Shown: positions 50,452 to 62,600, counted from the first letter of the stretch. The stretch: DNA of 64,000 nt from Tethya wilhelma (GCA_964030475.1 CAXIPT010000008.1:182148-246147); one strand, 5' to 3'. Program-made: numbers and translations. Notes: a model not told the origin generated them from the letters alone.

Positions 50452-53400
50452 TTTGTGTATATGTGCGTGTGTATATGCTTGCGCACGTGTATGTATATAT
50501 AATAATGTATCTATGTGTGTGTGATGCCTATAGCTCTTTTCTTGTACCCATAATTCGTGTGGGAGAGCCACGATAATCTGCTCCAGAGACTAATAGTTGT
50601 GCCCAAGCCTACACAGTATCAGTGCCACAAATCCAATAAGCATACTCATAATGGTTAATTAAACAGAGCAGCTGCACATCAGCTTTGAAGCAGCTTCCAA
50701 ACTTATAGCTCGTCGGTTAGTGATTTGTTCGTTCAAATCTGATGGATAGTGATTTGTACCGGTTTTAACTGTCTTGACGAATGAATTGGAACTCCTGTTA
50801 TTTAGTTGCAATGATCTAATTGATGTCTTCCGCTGCCATGATTTCATCGATGCGTGAAATTGTAGCCAGACTCCTGTAGTGTATACGTGTAGCAGCCAAC
50901 GTTCTACACCTCTTCCCTTATTTAGAGCACAGTGAAAACATTTCTTTGTAGAGAAATCTTCCCCTGTGCAAAGAATGCACAACACTTCTCAGAGAAACAC
51001 ATTCTTGTCAGAGCTGTTGTGGCCACCAAGAGTGACCTCATCGTACATCCTGACTGAGAGACATTGAGGGAGAAAATTGATCCTGACCGAGAGACAGCTT
51101 GGGAGAAAATTGATCGTTGTTTGTGGATCCATATTTTTTGTGGTTACCAACATCAAAGGGAGATCGGTTACAAATGTGTGCATATACACACAACCGTAGT
51201 AATTGGCCTGCTCATTCAAGCGTACATTTTTGTCGCCGGTTCCCTTGAAGAGTGGGTGGGGACAGTGGTGACATTGTGAGTAATTAGATCGCCATAGCAA
51301 CTTCTGTTGGAACCCATTCAACCTTGTAGTTTGAATGCTCTCTTGATTGCATTTAGTGCAATTATCGGAGGAGAGAGGTTAATGGCTATAATTGTGGTGT
51401 GGAGACACTTTTTATGTAGAGCGAGATAGCTTTAGTCTCGTACGTTCCCATGCTTATCTTGCAGGCTAGTCTTGCTGGTCTTGAGGTTGACTAGTATAAT
51501 AATGTATCTATGTGTGTGTGATGCCTATAGCTCTTTTCTTGTACCCATAATTCGTGTGGGAGAGCCACGATAATCTGCTCCAGAGACTAATAGTTGTGCC
51601 CAAGCCTACACAGTATCAGTGCCACAAATCCAATAAGCATACTCATAATGGTTAATTAAACAGAGCAGCTGCACATCAGCTTTGAAGCAGCTTCCAAACT
51701 TATAGCTCGTCGGTTAGTGATTTGTTCGTTCAAATCTGATGGATAGTGATTTGTACCGGTTTTAACTGTCTTGACGAATGAATTGGAACTCCTGTTATTT
51801 AGTTGCAATGATCTAATTGATGTCTTCCGCTGCCATGATTTCATCGATGCGTGAAATTGTAGCCAGACTCCTGTAGTGTATACGTGTAGCAGCCAACGTT
51901 CTACACCTCTTCCCTTATTTAGAACACAGTGAAAACATTTCTTTGTAGAGAAATCTTCCCCTGTGCAAAGAATGCACAACACTTCTCAGAGAAACACATT
52001 CTTGTCAGAGCTGTTGTGGCCACCAAGAGTGACCTCATCGTACATCCTGACTGAGAGACATTGAGGGAGAAAATTGATCCTGACTGAGAGACAGCTAGGG
52101 AGAAAATTGATCGCTGTTTGTGGATATTTTTTGTGGTTACCGACATCAAAGGGAGATCGGTTACAAATGTGTGCATATACACACAACCATAGTAATTGGC
52201 CCGCTCATTCAAGCGTACATTTTTGTTGCCGGTTCCTTGAAGAGTGGGTGGGGACAGTGGTGACATTGTGAGTAATTGGATCGCCATGGCAACTTCTGTT
52301 GGAACCCATTCAACCTTGTAGTTTGAATGCTCTCTTGATTGCATTTAGTGCAATTATCGTAGGAGAGAGGTTAATGGCTATAATTGTGGTGTGGAGACAC
52401 TTTTTATGTAGAGCGAGATAGCTTTAGTCTCGTACGTTCCCATGCTTATCTTGCACGCTTGTCTTGCTGGTCTTGAGGTTGACTAGTGTCTATGAATAGT
52501 AGTGTGTACTGCTATTCCTTGCTCCAATGTCTGTGAGTTTTAGTAGCTAAGTGGTTAGAGCATTCGACTAGAATTTGAAAGACCTTGGTTCGAATCCCAG
52601 CTAGATCTCAAGTTTTTTGCCAATGATGTTTTTTTATGTATTTCAAATTTTGAAAGTTTCTACTAGAAGCTAAGTTTGTTTGGCAAAATAGTTTTAGCAA
52701 TGGACAATGAAGTTGATCTAGCCTCCTTTACAGCAGCCAACATATATGTGGTCATAGAGTGTCATTAACATAATAGCAATGTATAGTAATTATCAAGCTG
52801 GCTTTTATTATCTATTTTTAGAAGGATTATATATTTGTGATGATGTAATCGCCACTCCAAACCAGGATGTATTCTACTAATCTTACCCTCAGGAAGAAGA
52901 ACAAGTATTCTTGACACAATAGTGGCATTTATTCATTGTTACTCTTTGCTTGTAAACAACCTGCTCTCTTCCTGTGTGTCAAGAGGTACCTGGTAGTTGG
53001 GAAGTCTCCTCTCAGTAGTAAAAGCCACCTAACAGCTGCCTGGCTCTCAGACCTTAAATGTCTCTTCCCTTTTTTAGACATGGCCTCTCAACCACACAGG
53101 ATGTGATTCCAAGCACATGCAGGGCAGGTGAAATTCACCAGTGGGTCCACTTGCTATCAGTGTTATTGTAGGCTACCTGTGGTTTGGATGAATCCTGTAC
53201 TTGTATAGCTATATTGTGGAGGTTTTTTTGATTCATGGTGTATTTTCCTGCTCATCGGGTGTAAAGGTTGTCACTTGTACATGTTCCCAGAGGCTTCCTT
53301 TGTATATGTGTGTGTGCGGTTTGTAAATGTGACAGTTAACCTTCAGTTCCAGTTCCTGCTCGTGTTGTATACATGTGCACCTACGCATGTTATCGTGTGA

Positions 53401-53540
53401 ATACATGCACATATGTACGTATGTATGTATGTATTGATGTCTAATTGAATGCTTGCTGAGTGTGCAGCTGTATTTGATTATTAGTCACAGCTGTTAGAAT
53501 TCCTGCGATCGACTGACCAAACTTCCACCCCTTATCTTAT

Positions 53541-53589
<49 letters not shown>

Positions 53590-55766
53590 CACACCTGATT
53601 CTAGCTAACGCAATATAGTTTTGAAACTGACATAATCCCACTTTCTTTTTGTCAAGATTTGAACTCTTCTAAGAGCAGATTACTTAAAACATCGGATGAT
53701 GCTCATATACAGCCATTATTCTTGAGCAGCCAGTGTATCTTTCCCCCATACCTGGTGTGTGCTTGAATTACCCCTTCAAAGTGACTGTGTGCACTTTGAT
53801 GGGTGTCTCATAAGTGCCAGTAGGCTTGAATATTCATTACCACTGGCTCTCGTAACCTGAGAAACCCGTTTGAATGGGTTCATTCAACTTCAAACCAATC
53901 TTTAGAGTACTAGTGATATTAGGTTATCCTCAATCCATACCATAGTACAATTATGCTGCAGTGGAGGTCATTTGTGGGTGCATGACAAAGAGCATTTTAT
54001 TTCGTTGTCAATTATGCGATATTTCTTTTTTGAAGCCTTTTGATGATAACTTACAAATTCACCATGTAGCTAGCTACTCAGTGTAATTATGGTTAGGTGC
54101 TTCTATTAGCCTGGAGGTGAAAAGGTTGCGTTGCTTTGCAGCTGTGATTGGCATCAGTTAGTAAGCCGATTCAATTTCTACATCTGCTAACCATCAAACA
54201 GTGCAAGATCTTTAGCTTGAAACGTCACGATTGTAAACAGACGTATGGCCCTCAGACTGGCAGCTGCTTGCTAGGAAGCCGTTCTTTGATATGCAAGTGC
54301 TCACATGGGTGCAGGCCATGCTATGTGTAGTGGGGACTTTTTCTTCGTTCAAGGGTGATTTTTTGAAGCACAACCTTGCTGTCTCAGTTGCTTGTATTCT
54401 TCCTGTGTGGTAGTTAAACGCTAGTACTTGTATGTTCCCTAACTACAGGGTGTACATCTTGTGTTAGGTTTGAGGTTTTCCGTTGCAATGTGAATTACAC
54501 AATGAGTATTGTTGCGATTAAGAATCAAAGTATTGTTAGTTTCATTCCTCAGCTAAGCTCCTTTTTTAGCCTTGACACACTTAATATCTTTCTTGCTATC
54601 CACCCTCCACATAAAGCTAGGAAAGAGATTTATGAGCAAATTTGTGTTACTTTCTATAATACAGTATGACTTGTGTGTATGTTGCCCTCTTGATCTAGCC
54701 TCGTTTCCCAGGCCTTCCGTGGCGCGTATTTTATATTTCGCGAGTGCAAAGTTAAGCTTTTGGGGGGAGGGAAGGCCTGGGTACGAGGCTACTCTTGATC
54801 TGTGTATATAGAGGAGAGTGAGAATGAGAAAAGATTTACATAGTTGTAGTTGAGATTTCCAAAATTTTTATCTCTTTGCTTTCCTCTCACTTGTAGGAAG
54901 AAGATGAAGAAGAAACGGACCTAGGAGCTGAGGGAGAAGATGATGTGGATGTTGCAAAACCCGAGACAAAACAACCGCTGGTCTCAAAACTAGACAAACG
55001 ACTGCAGGTATGATGTGTCACATGATATTTAGATGTTCATGTGACTAGTCACATGACCAATCATGTGACAGGTGACTATCTACCATACGTTGATGGCTCT
55101 TGTTGAAATCTAACTGTTTGCACAAATTGGAGACATAGAAATTAATGTGCATCCACTTAACTACTTAGTGTTGCTATGACAACTTGTGAGATGGCTTTGA
55201 GATTGGTCAATGGGCACACATTTGTACGATAATGCAATTAACCTCTATTCTGGGATAGAGTGCACGTTTTACTCACGATACACGAGCTGATATTTGTTGG
55301 AGACTGAAATACTGGTCCAGGAGTTAGTTATTGACCATCAAACCTATAGCTATAGCACTAGAGAAATTGTTTGAAATTTTTACCATTAATTTTTGTTGCT
55401 ATGAACGTTTGTTTGTAATGCATGTGGATCCAGATACTCTATATATGACCATAAGTTTTTTTGCTTACTCTATATAGTTCACTCTGAGCTGGTGAGTGTC
55501 GTTCTGACTGCCCATTATGCTGGCTTGTATAAACTTTCCCACAGCCAAATTGTTGCTGAGGTTTATTGTTGCTAGGTGATGTAATCCCTAGCAACCTCTG
55601 AGTTGGTTTGGTCCCATTGTGTGTGTCTGCTGGTAGCACATAGATATGATTTGCATAATTATCAATAGAGAGGGGTGGTGCTGTGGATATCTATGGATAA
55701 GCAGCTTGAATTTTGATAAAAATTTCTTGTGGTTAGGGCTGTAGTGAATAGATCTGCAGCAAATGC

Positions 55767-55821
<55 letters not shown>

Positions 55822-55953
55822 NGCACATAGATATGATTTGCATAATTATCAATAGAGAGGGGTGGTGCTGTGGATATCTATGGATAAGCAGCTTGAATTT
55901 TGATAAAAATTTCTTGTGGTTAGGGCTGTAGTGAATAGATCTGCAGCAAATGC

Positions 55954-56005
<52 letters not shown>

Positions 56006-58001
56006 GCACCTGTACGTTCTCCTACTGCCCCTCTCTTCACACACTTGTGTACAGGAGCTCATTGAACTGATCTGTAATGTGAAAGAGATGGAGGACACTG
56101 TGGTTGAGATGAAGTTTGATGTCAAAAAAGCACCTCTAGGTACTTCGTGAAAGTTATTATTTGTAATAATAATAACTATATTCACAGTAGCCTTGTTCCC
56201 AGGCTCCTTCCTTGCATGAGGGAAGAGGAAAGAAATATACGTGAAGGAGGAGCCTGGGAACGAGGCTATATTCACAGGTAGTCTTTCTCAATCTCACCAG
56301 GCAAACTAACCAAGGACCAAATTCTTCTCGGCTACCAAGCTCTGAAGAAGATTGAACAGTGCATTGACAAGAACCAGTTTGGAGATCCGCTGGTCCAAGC
56401 ATGTGACGCCTTCTACACCAGGATTCCCCACTCCTTTGGGTAGGTCATGACCCCTTGGCAGGAGGTCCAACCTTGTTGTGCTTCTTTTATTCACAAGCAA
56501 TTTAATCCTAGGAGTAGGGGACGGTACCTAGCTTGCTGTGCACTAAAGTCTATCTGGTTTGAGACTGCCGGTAGAATAACTTTCTTAATATCCACAACAG
56601 ATTTCAAAATTTCAAGCACTATCGGAAAGCGCTCATTCTCCCTGTTCTTTTGGTTGCTTTTCCAGCTTCCTACACCTTATCAGTCAAAAGTTAGCTATTT
56701 TGTCCCATATGAAAATTATTGCATGAATCTCATTATTTCACTTCCGGCGGCATTCTCAAACCAGATGGACTTTAGTTAATGTCACTGGTTGGCTCCATTA
56801 GCTGACGGCTGTATGCATGAAGATGCATGTCTACATTTCACACGATAATCTCTCTTCTATACGATACAAATTCTTATTAATTCCCATTGCCGTACATGTA
56901 CATGTATGTATGTATGCGTGTGTGTATCGATACTTGTGTGTGTTTGCGAACTCGCAAAGTGTTCGTATCGTGTGTTCCACGTGAAAATATTTTGCTTGTA
57001 GAATGTGGAAAAGAATGGTGTTCATTTCCTGTTTGGGCTGCCCACTCTTCCCTTGTGGCTGGCTCATTGGAAGTCATTAAGAGCACATGTCCAAGTTTGT
57101 CTGTCCATTTGGCTGTGAAGATGACATTCTTGTCAATCTTGTGTGTCTTTGTGTCCAACCATCTTTGTTTCCAGGATGCAACGCCCTCCTTTGATCAGGA
57201 CGAGAGAACAGGTCAAAGAGAAGATAGCCTTATTAGAGGTAGGTGTGGTCAGTTTATATTGTAATTCAAATCACATCTGCTGTAACAGAGGAGATTGCAA
57301 TTGCTGAGTCAGCGAACTTTTCTGCTGATCCAGCAACATTTACGGAAGTATGCACACGGTACACAGAGAAAATTGCTGATTAGGCAGAAAAAGATCACTC
57401 CCTCTGCATTTTTAAGCAATCAATGTTATCTGCTGATCTCTAAATGCGAGCTTGCAACCTCCTCTGCTGCTGTAGTATATGTGGTCAATGACATCATAGA
57501 TTTTAGCCTTGTGGTCAGGCCCTTTGTGTGCTGCTGTATATTACCCAAACTGATTTGATCTGGCCTCATTCCCAGGCTCTCACCTTTGACCTTACACTCA
57601 CAGTAATTAGTGTAAGGTCATGAAAGGGGAGAGCCTGGGAACATGGAATCCCAGCTAAATCTCAAGATTTTTTTCCATTGAACTTTCATGATCTGTGTTG
57701 TGACCTTAACCCTGTGTGCATGTACGTGGTTATAGGCGCTAGGCGATATCCAGATAGCCATGAAGGTTCTCTCTGGAGGGAAGAAGGAAAAAGATGAACA
57801 CCCAGTGGACAGGCACTACAGAGGCCTCGAGTGCCAGCTGTCCCCCGTGGAGAAAGAGGAGGAGGTCTTCTCCATGATAGAGAAGTATGTCCAACAAACC
57901 CACGCTCCAACCCACAAGCAGTATCGCATGGAGGTGAGAGAAGTGTTTGCAGTGGATAAGGATGGAGAGGGAGCAAACTTCAAGGATGTCGGAAACAGGT
58001 G

Positions 58002-58042
<41 letters not shown>

Positions 58043-59262
58043 TGTGTGTGTATGTACGCGTACCCCTAAGGGAATTAAATTGTGTCTTGTGTAAGAGGAT
58101 ATGAGCTTCCTTCTCTTCCTGTTTTGTTGCAATCTAGCTAAAGGAAAGTTTATTCTCTTCCCTTCTTTATTTTACCTACAGGCAGCTGCTATGGCATGGA
58201 TCAAGGTTGACCAACTGGGTGGGTATTTTGAGTCAGGGACTGAGGATTGCACCCCCTGAAGCCCCTGTCACTGGATACATGGTAAGATGGTTGAGTTCTT
58301 GATTTATGGACATTGGTGTGTGGAATTAAGTGGCTTATGATAATGCTGCATGATCAACTTTTTCATTTTGTAGTTTGGAAAGGGAGTGTATTTTGCAGAC
58401 ATGTCCTCAAAAAGTGCAAACTACTGTTTTGCTACAAAGGTTAAGAATGAAGGCATCTTGGTCCTATGTGAAGTAAGTAAAAAAATCCAAAACGCTCAGT
58501 ACTATTCTACATAATAATTGGTAAAGGGTTGATGTTTTACCTAGCTATATTTGCACACAGGTTGCCTTGGGAACCACACACGATCTCTTAGCAGCTGATT
58601 ACAATGCTGATGAACTACCGAGAGGAAAACACAGCACAAAAGGTTTAGGAAAAATTGCTCCTGATCCCTCACAAACAGTCACACTGTGAGTTTAGGTTGA
58701 ACATCTTTACATGCTGACCCTTTACCAACCATTTTGTTTGCTGTTTTGTCTCCTCTTTAGGCCGGATGGTTGCGTTGTTCCTCTTGGCAGCTGTGTGGAC
58801 ACTGGTGTGGTCAACCGTTCAGGTTATACACTCAACTATAATGGTGAGCTTATATTGTATAACACATGTGTAGCAGAGCTATTGTTTGGTACAGGATGTT
58901 TTCTGTAACAAAACAGCAACTGTTTGTTGTAGGAAACTTAGACTTGTACCATTTGGTTCAGTGTAGAAAGAGCTTTCCAATGGTATCCAATTTCTTAGAA
59001 TTTGAGTCAGACATTTTGGGTAAAAATCAAACCTTGAAAAAACTGGACACTTTTTTGAAACCTTGTCATGCTGATCACAATGGTATGAAACTGAGCTTCA
59101 TATGACCTTCTTATACTGAAATATGGCTCATAATGTCAAGACTATAGCATTCGCCAAGTTTGCATATAATTTTGGTGTTTCCACATAACAGAGTATGTTG
59201 TCTATGATACCAAGCAGCTTAAGATGAAGTATTTGGTGAGATTGAAATTTAATTTTAAGTAA
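40840..59262 (+). CDS. Poly(ADP-ribose) polymerase with WWE-WWE-WGR-PRD-catalytic architecture
   Basis: Seventeen exons: 40840-40867, 41213-41815, 47259-47408, 48294-48361, 48692-48839, 49960-50035, 50160-50256, 54897-55007, 56055-56139, 56301-56439, 57175-57238, 57736-57998, 58182-58281, 58374-58472, 58561-58685, 58761-58843, 59192-59262. They total 2,310 nt (769 aa), and all phases match. Domains: WWE 1 (about 42-112), WWE 2 (about 121-190), a Lys-rich probable NLS (RKKKK) with acidic linker, WGR (about 261-390, containing VWFRWGRVGKTGQ), PARP regulatory helical domain (about 428-523), and the catalytic domain with His616 (LLWHGSR), Tyr650 ([15 protein letters not shown]) and Glu747 (NEYVVYD). 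The intact H-Y-E triad predicts poly-ADP-ribosylation. WGR plus regulatory domain place it with DNA-break-activated PARP1/2/3; human members of that group lack WWE domains, which bind poly-ADP-ribose-type ligands. Confidence 0.93.
41816..47258 (+). other. PARP intron 2 (5.4 kb), repeat-rich
   Basis: Contains a (GT)n run (42181-42219), a half-copy of the CTCGTTCCCAGGCTC hairpin family at about 44395-44420, ACGC/CA-rich microsatellite sequence (45555-45650), a 660-bp tandem duplication (45631-46951) and a (CT)n run (47199-47250) next to the acceptor. Short ORFs here have no support as genes. Confidence 0.7.
45631..46951. repeat. 660-bp tandem duplication in PARP intron 2
   Basis: 45631-46290 recurs at 46292-46951 with an offset of 661, and no differences were noticed. 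The identity and head-to-tail arrangement imply a very recent duplication or an assembly repeat. Confidence 0.9.
48415..48644. mobile_element. MITE-like element in PARP intron 4
   Basis: About 230 bp with inverted ends: TACCATATAGCGGGAAAGTT at the left, and at the right the complement of TACCGTATAGTGGGGAAGTT. Subterminal GTTTAACTTT/CTTAACTTTT segments also pair. It fills most of the 330-bp intron and carries no ORF. Confidence 0.7.
48840..49959 (+). other. PARP intron 5
   Basis: 1.1 kb of AT-rich DNA. An imperfect hairpin lies at about 48903-48985 (ATAAGTATTATC facing GATAATAATAATACTTAT). No gene is seen. Confidence 0.6.
50500..52490. repeat. 997-bp tandem duplication in PARP intron 7
   Basis: The block beginning ATAATAATGTATCTATGTG at 50500 recurs at 51497 and ends with CTTGAGGTTGACTAG in both copies. 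The copies differ by several substitutions and small indels (for example near 51085-51140 against 52080-52130). That fits two alleles placed in tandem or a slightly older duplication. Confidence 0.9.
52537..52607 (+). repeat. tRNA-like sequence, probably head of a tRNA-derived SINE
   Basis: A-box-like TAGCTAAGTGGTTAGAGC and B-box GGTTCGAATCC stand at tRNA spacing. A cloverleaf can be drawn with a 7-bp acceptor having one mismatch, a TTCGA/TTGAA anticodon stem, loop CTAGAAT and a T stem with one mismatch. The mismatches and the lack of a Ser-type long variable arm for an AGA anticodon argue against a working tRNA. A matching tail (AATCCCAGCTAAATCTCAAG) occurs alone at 57647. Confidence 0.6.
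54696..54791. mobile_element. Hairpin element, GCCTCGTTCCCAGGC family, copy 1
   Basis: Inverted ends TAGCCTCGTTTCCCAGGCCT and the complement of GTAGCCTCGTACCCAGGCCT, with a short loop. The ends are shared with 56188-56268 and 57561-57646. Confidence 0.75.
55008..56054 (+). other. PARP intron 8 with gap and duplicated flank
   Basis: 55636-55821 and 55823-56003 are the same sequence, each ending in a (CA)n run, separated by the N at 55822. The duplication is most simply an assembly artefact at a microsatellite. Confidence 0.8.
56188..56268. mobile_element. Hairpin element, GCCTCGTTCCCAGGC family, copy 2
   Basis: Left arm TAGCCTTGTTCCCAGGCTCC pairs with right arm GGAGCCTGGGAACGAGGCTA over about 20 bp. 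It lies in PARP intron 9, between the exons ending at 56139 and starting at 56301. Confidence 0.8.
56440..57174 (+). other. PARP intron 10
   Basis: 735 bp of non-coding DNA with a short TGTA-rich stretch at about 56893-56930. No gene or element was recognised. Confidence 0.6.
57561..57680. mobile_element. Hairpin element copy 3 followed by SINE tail
   Basis: The left arm GGCCTCATTCCCAGGCTCTC pairs with GAGAGCCTGGGAACATGG. An inner hairpin, TGACCTTACACT facing AGTGTAAGGTCA, is near perfect. From about 57646 the sequence AATCCCAGCTAAATCTCAAG matches the 3' part of the tRNA-like unit at 52593-52612. Both lie in PARP intron 11. Confidence 0.7.
58003..58042. repeat. (GA)n microsatellite after a splice donor
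   Basis: GA/AG run starting three bases after the donor GTGGAG at 57999 in PARP intron 12, passing into GT repeats. Confidence 0.85.
58844..59191 (+). other. PARP intron 16
   Basis: 348 bp separating the two last coding exons. No element was recognised. The short ORF across it is a chance reading. Confidence 0.6.
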
Positions 59263-59623
59263 TGATTAAAGAAAATATAATTACTTGCACCATATATTTG
59301 CTAGCTTGAGTTGGAATTTCATTATATTATTTGATTCTGTTTCTTTTTGTTTTGTTTTGAGGCTTTCATTTCTATATATACTTTTTCATGACATTTCAAT
59401 CTAATATGCACACATTAATTGCTGTTTAAATAATTCTGCTTTATTTGGGTATAGCCTCAATAATTACATGTAGCATGAGCAAAAATATAAAGTATGAGCA
59501 ACAGTACTCCTAGAAAACTAGATTTGTACCATACACAAAGACTGTCAAAAAAAAAAAAAACAACTTAACAACGTCAAGTTACAACAATATGGAACAAATG
59601 TGTAGTCAGGACAAAATCTCTTG
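59263..59623. other. Convergent 3' regions of PARP and the Ig-kinase-KEN gene
   Basis: The two genes end tail-to-tail 361 bp apart. An AATAAA polyadenylation signal for the minus-strand gene lies at 59440-59445 (read as TTTATT on the plus strand). A poly-A run is at 59548-59561. No other gene is seen. Confidence 0.6.
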
Positions 59624-62600
59624 CTAACAAACAGACTCTTCAACTATAAGGTTGACTTGATCTTCAGCTAGAATACTTTCAGTAGTCAAACTGAAGCTTC
59701 GATCTGGCCCACTAGGGCTCGAGGGAAGAGGACCAAATCGATCAACTTGAGACTCCAGCCGGCATTTTGTCTCAACCACTTTAATGAGTAGCAACGGAAA
59801 CTTCTTTTGAATGTACCTTAAAAACTGAGCAAGGTCTGTCATGCCATAGTTCTTCCTAATGTAGTCACCCTGTTGGTCACCGACAATCTTCTTCTGTATA
59901 ATTGATCACCATTTCAGTGAATATGTTCACTTTAAACTATAGTAATGTTTGACTCACAATTTCAATATTGAGTGCTTGCACCAGACCGCCCAGATTTTTT
60001 GCACAATGTTCAGCTAATGCTACACAAAGAAACGAAATACGTAGTTGGATCAAGATTGCTGATTCAGCATCCCCAATTATTCTCTCACTATAATACCTCG
60101 AACCACACTTACCTTCTCTAACTGGTTCTGGGAACGAGTCCATCCAGTTTCCATCTGGCCACCTTTCATCTCTCAAATCATCATAGTTGGCAGCTGTTCT
60201 GAGCTCATCATGCAGCTCTGCCTCACCCCAGAATAGACAATGACTGGCCACCTCTTCAGTTGTGGGCCTGGACCAATGAATAATATGATGGGATGATGCA
60301 GCTTGACAAGGAATACAGATTCACCCAACTTCATGCTCACCTATCTCTGTATCCAGATGCTGTCATCTTGTTTACAAGCTCTTGGGCCAGTGGTTTTTCT
60401 ATCAACAATGATTTTAATGCATATTAAACTTTGTAACGCGGCATGTAGAACTTGAGACAAATGCAAACCAGTACCTTTAAGCTCGTGCAATTTACTCTCT
60501 TTTTCGCGGCATTGAGCCACCATCTCCTCATCTCTGACTCTCGTGTGGTCATAGCCAAACAAGTGAATTCCATCCGTCAACACATAAAAGATCAGACACC
60601 CCACTGAGAAGACATCCAATGCAGGAGTCTATATGTATGGCATGTGATTGTTTAGATTTTAAGGATTACAGTGTCATATGTTAGTTCAAGTTTATAATAA
60701 ATGGCTTACAAAGCAAAGCTAAAAACAAACATACCACATCATGGTGATCCATTTCTGACAATTTTCTGCAGTGGCCAAATCCAGACAGCTTTGGTATCCC
60801 CTTGTCACTGATGAGAACATTAGTGAGGCAGATGTCACGGTGAACTGAATATTGTATAGAGGTAGAGTAGGATAATCTCGTAAAAATTGTTTGATACACT
60901 GTAATACATGGACAGTTCATCTTTGCATACATGAACATTTTTCACACACACAAAAAAATAAAACTAACTTACCAAAGCCACATGAATGGAGATATTTGAG
61001 GCCCTGCACTAGCTGATGTAGCAACTTGACAGCTCCTAAATAGTTTTCCTCAATGTAGATGGGCCCTGTACTCTCAACATACTGTGTGTGCATGAATATA
61101 GTGGTAACCTATCTACCATTCTACAATTTCATCATGAATAATCATTTGTCCACTAACATATTCCATACCGTAGCCATAGAACGGGGACAGTATTCGAGGG
61201 CAATGTATGCAGTATGGTTGTCCATTTCCTGGGGGGAAAATGATATAATAAAAATTTTAATAAATCATAATTATAGTGAAACTGCTGGCAACAACAGTTA
61301 ACCACTTACATTAGCAAACATGGTTACCACCTCTGTACGAGATGAATCTTGAGAGTTGAGCTCACGTAGAGCTTCCAGCTGCATATACGTACACACATTG
61401 CACATAATCAGTATGTAAGCCATTATTTTTATAACTTAACTTACTTCGTGTTCATATACTTTCTCTTTTTTTATCACTCTAACAGCTATCTTATTTATCC
61501 TTTCACCATTGTCTGCTTGACAGCACCCTCTGTGGTAAATGATAATGGCTTATAGATCATTGTTACAAAAATAAGTCTTCATTATACTCTGTGTCTCACG
61601 TGTATACTGTGGAGTATGTTCCTCTGGCAATGGGATTTGAAGGGTAGTAAGTTATCTTGCCAATAGTTTTAACAACTATATATATAAATATATAATAGAA
61701 AATAGAATTAGAACCTAGTAATAGATATGACAGTAATAAACTTTTGAAACACAAACAACAAAACATTTGCACTTACTCTTTTCCACAGGTAGAAGTTCAA
61801 GTTGATAAGTACCTATGTAAGTACGTATGGAAGTATCCCTTTTGAATTTCACTTGGCAGCTGTAGACTCCAGCGTCAGAGTGAAGTAGAGTCTTGAAAGG
61901 AATGGTGGCTTTCTTTTCAGGGAGGAGTTTTCCATCTTTGAACCATTTGTACGTAGTGTCATTATAGCTGGCCAAGGTGAGAGATGTAGATGTATCTGCT
62001 GCATCTTTGCTATCAAAGTAGCAAAAGAGACTGAAGTCTTGTGTCCCAACCTGCGGTTGTCCAAGTGGTTTGATGCTAATGCTTGGATAGAAGTTGTAAT
62101 CTGAAACAAGAAGAGAAAATCAGTGGCAAAATATCCACGTATATTTGATCATGTATGTTCTCAGGTGTTGACTGTTCATACTGTAAATGCAAAAATTTAA
62201 TATAGGTGAGCATACTGGTTCTAAATTTGGTGATTTTTTTCCTATGCATATTTCCACATTAATTTTATCACATGATAACCATTAAACGCTAAGAGATCTA
62301 GAGCACACTTGTTTCAACCATTTCTTTTTTATTACTTAATCTGTTCCATACCTAGTCATGTAACACCATGGGTATAGTTTGGAACCATATATAATCAGTG
62401 CTATCATACACAGTGAGTGATTGACCTACCGATGGGACTGATAGTTGTATTTCTTATAAGCTGTAATGTTATAGTCTTCTTTTTGGAAAAACTCTTGATG
62501 GCTGAGGCAGATGGGTGGTCACGACGAACACTAATAGTGACCTTGCAGGTGTACTTTGGTTCATTCCTTCGAGGAGTTTTGGGTCGCTTTTTGACGATGG

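Larger units (their letters stand above)
50257..54896 (+). other. PARP intron 7 (4.6 kb) with duplications and microsatellites
   Basis: Holds a (GT)n block (50376-50450), a 997-bp tandem duplication (50500-52490), a tRNA-like SINE head (52537-52607), TGTATG repeats (about 53415-53432), a (CA)n run (53545-53588) and a hairpin element (54696-54791). Paired minus-strand ORFs of 108 codons lie in the duplicated units but have no support as genes. Confidence 0.7.

Noticed and set aside
50659..52344. Pair of 108-codon minus-strand ORFs in the 997-bp duplication
   Set aside because: Near-identity is explained by the DNA duplication; there is no recognisable domain, start context or transposase/RT motif.
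52537..52607. Functional tRNA-Ser gene
   Set aside because: Anticodon AGA would need a long variable arm that is absent; stems carry mismatches and a matching tail fragment occurs elsewhere, so SINE origin is likelier.
59893..61675. Active serine/threonine kinase
   Set aside because: ATP lysine, DFG aspartate and the APE segment are missing, so catalysis is unlikely despite HRD being present.
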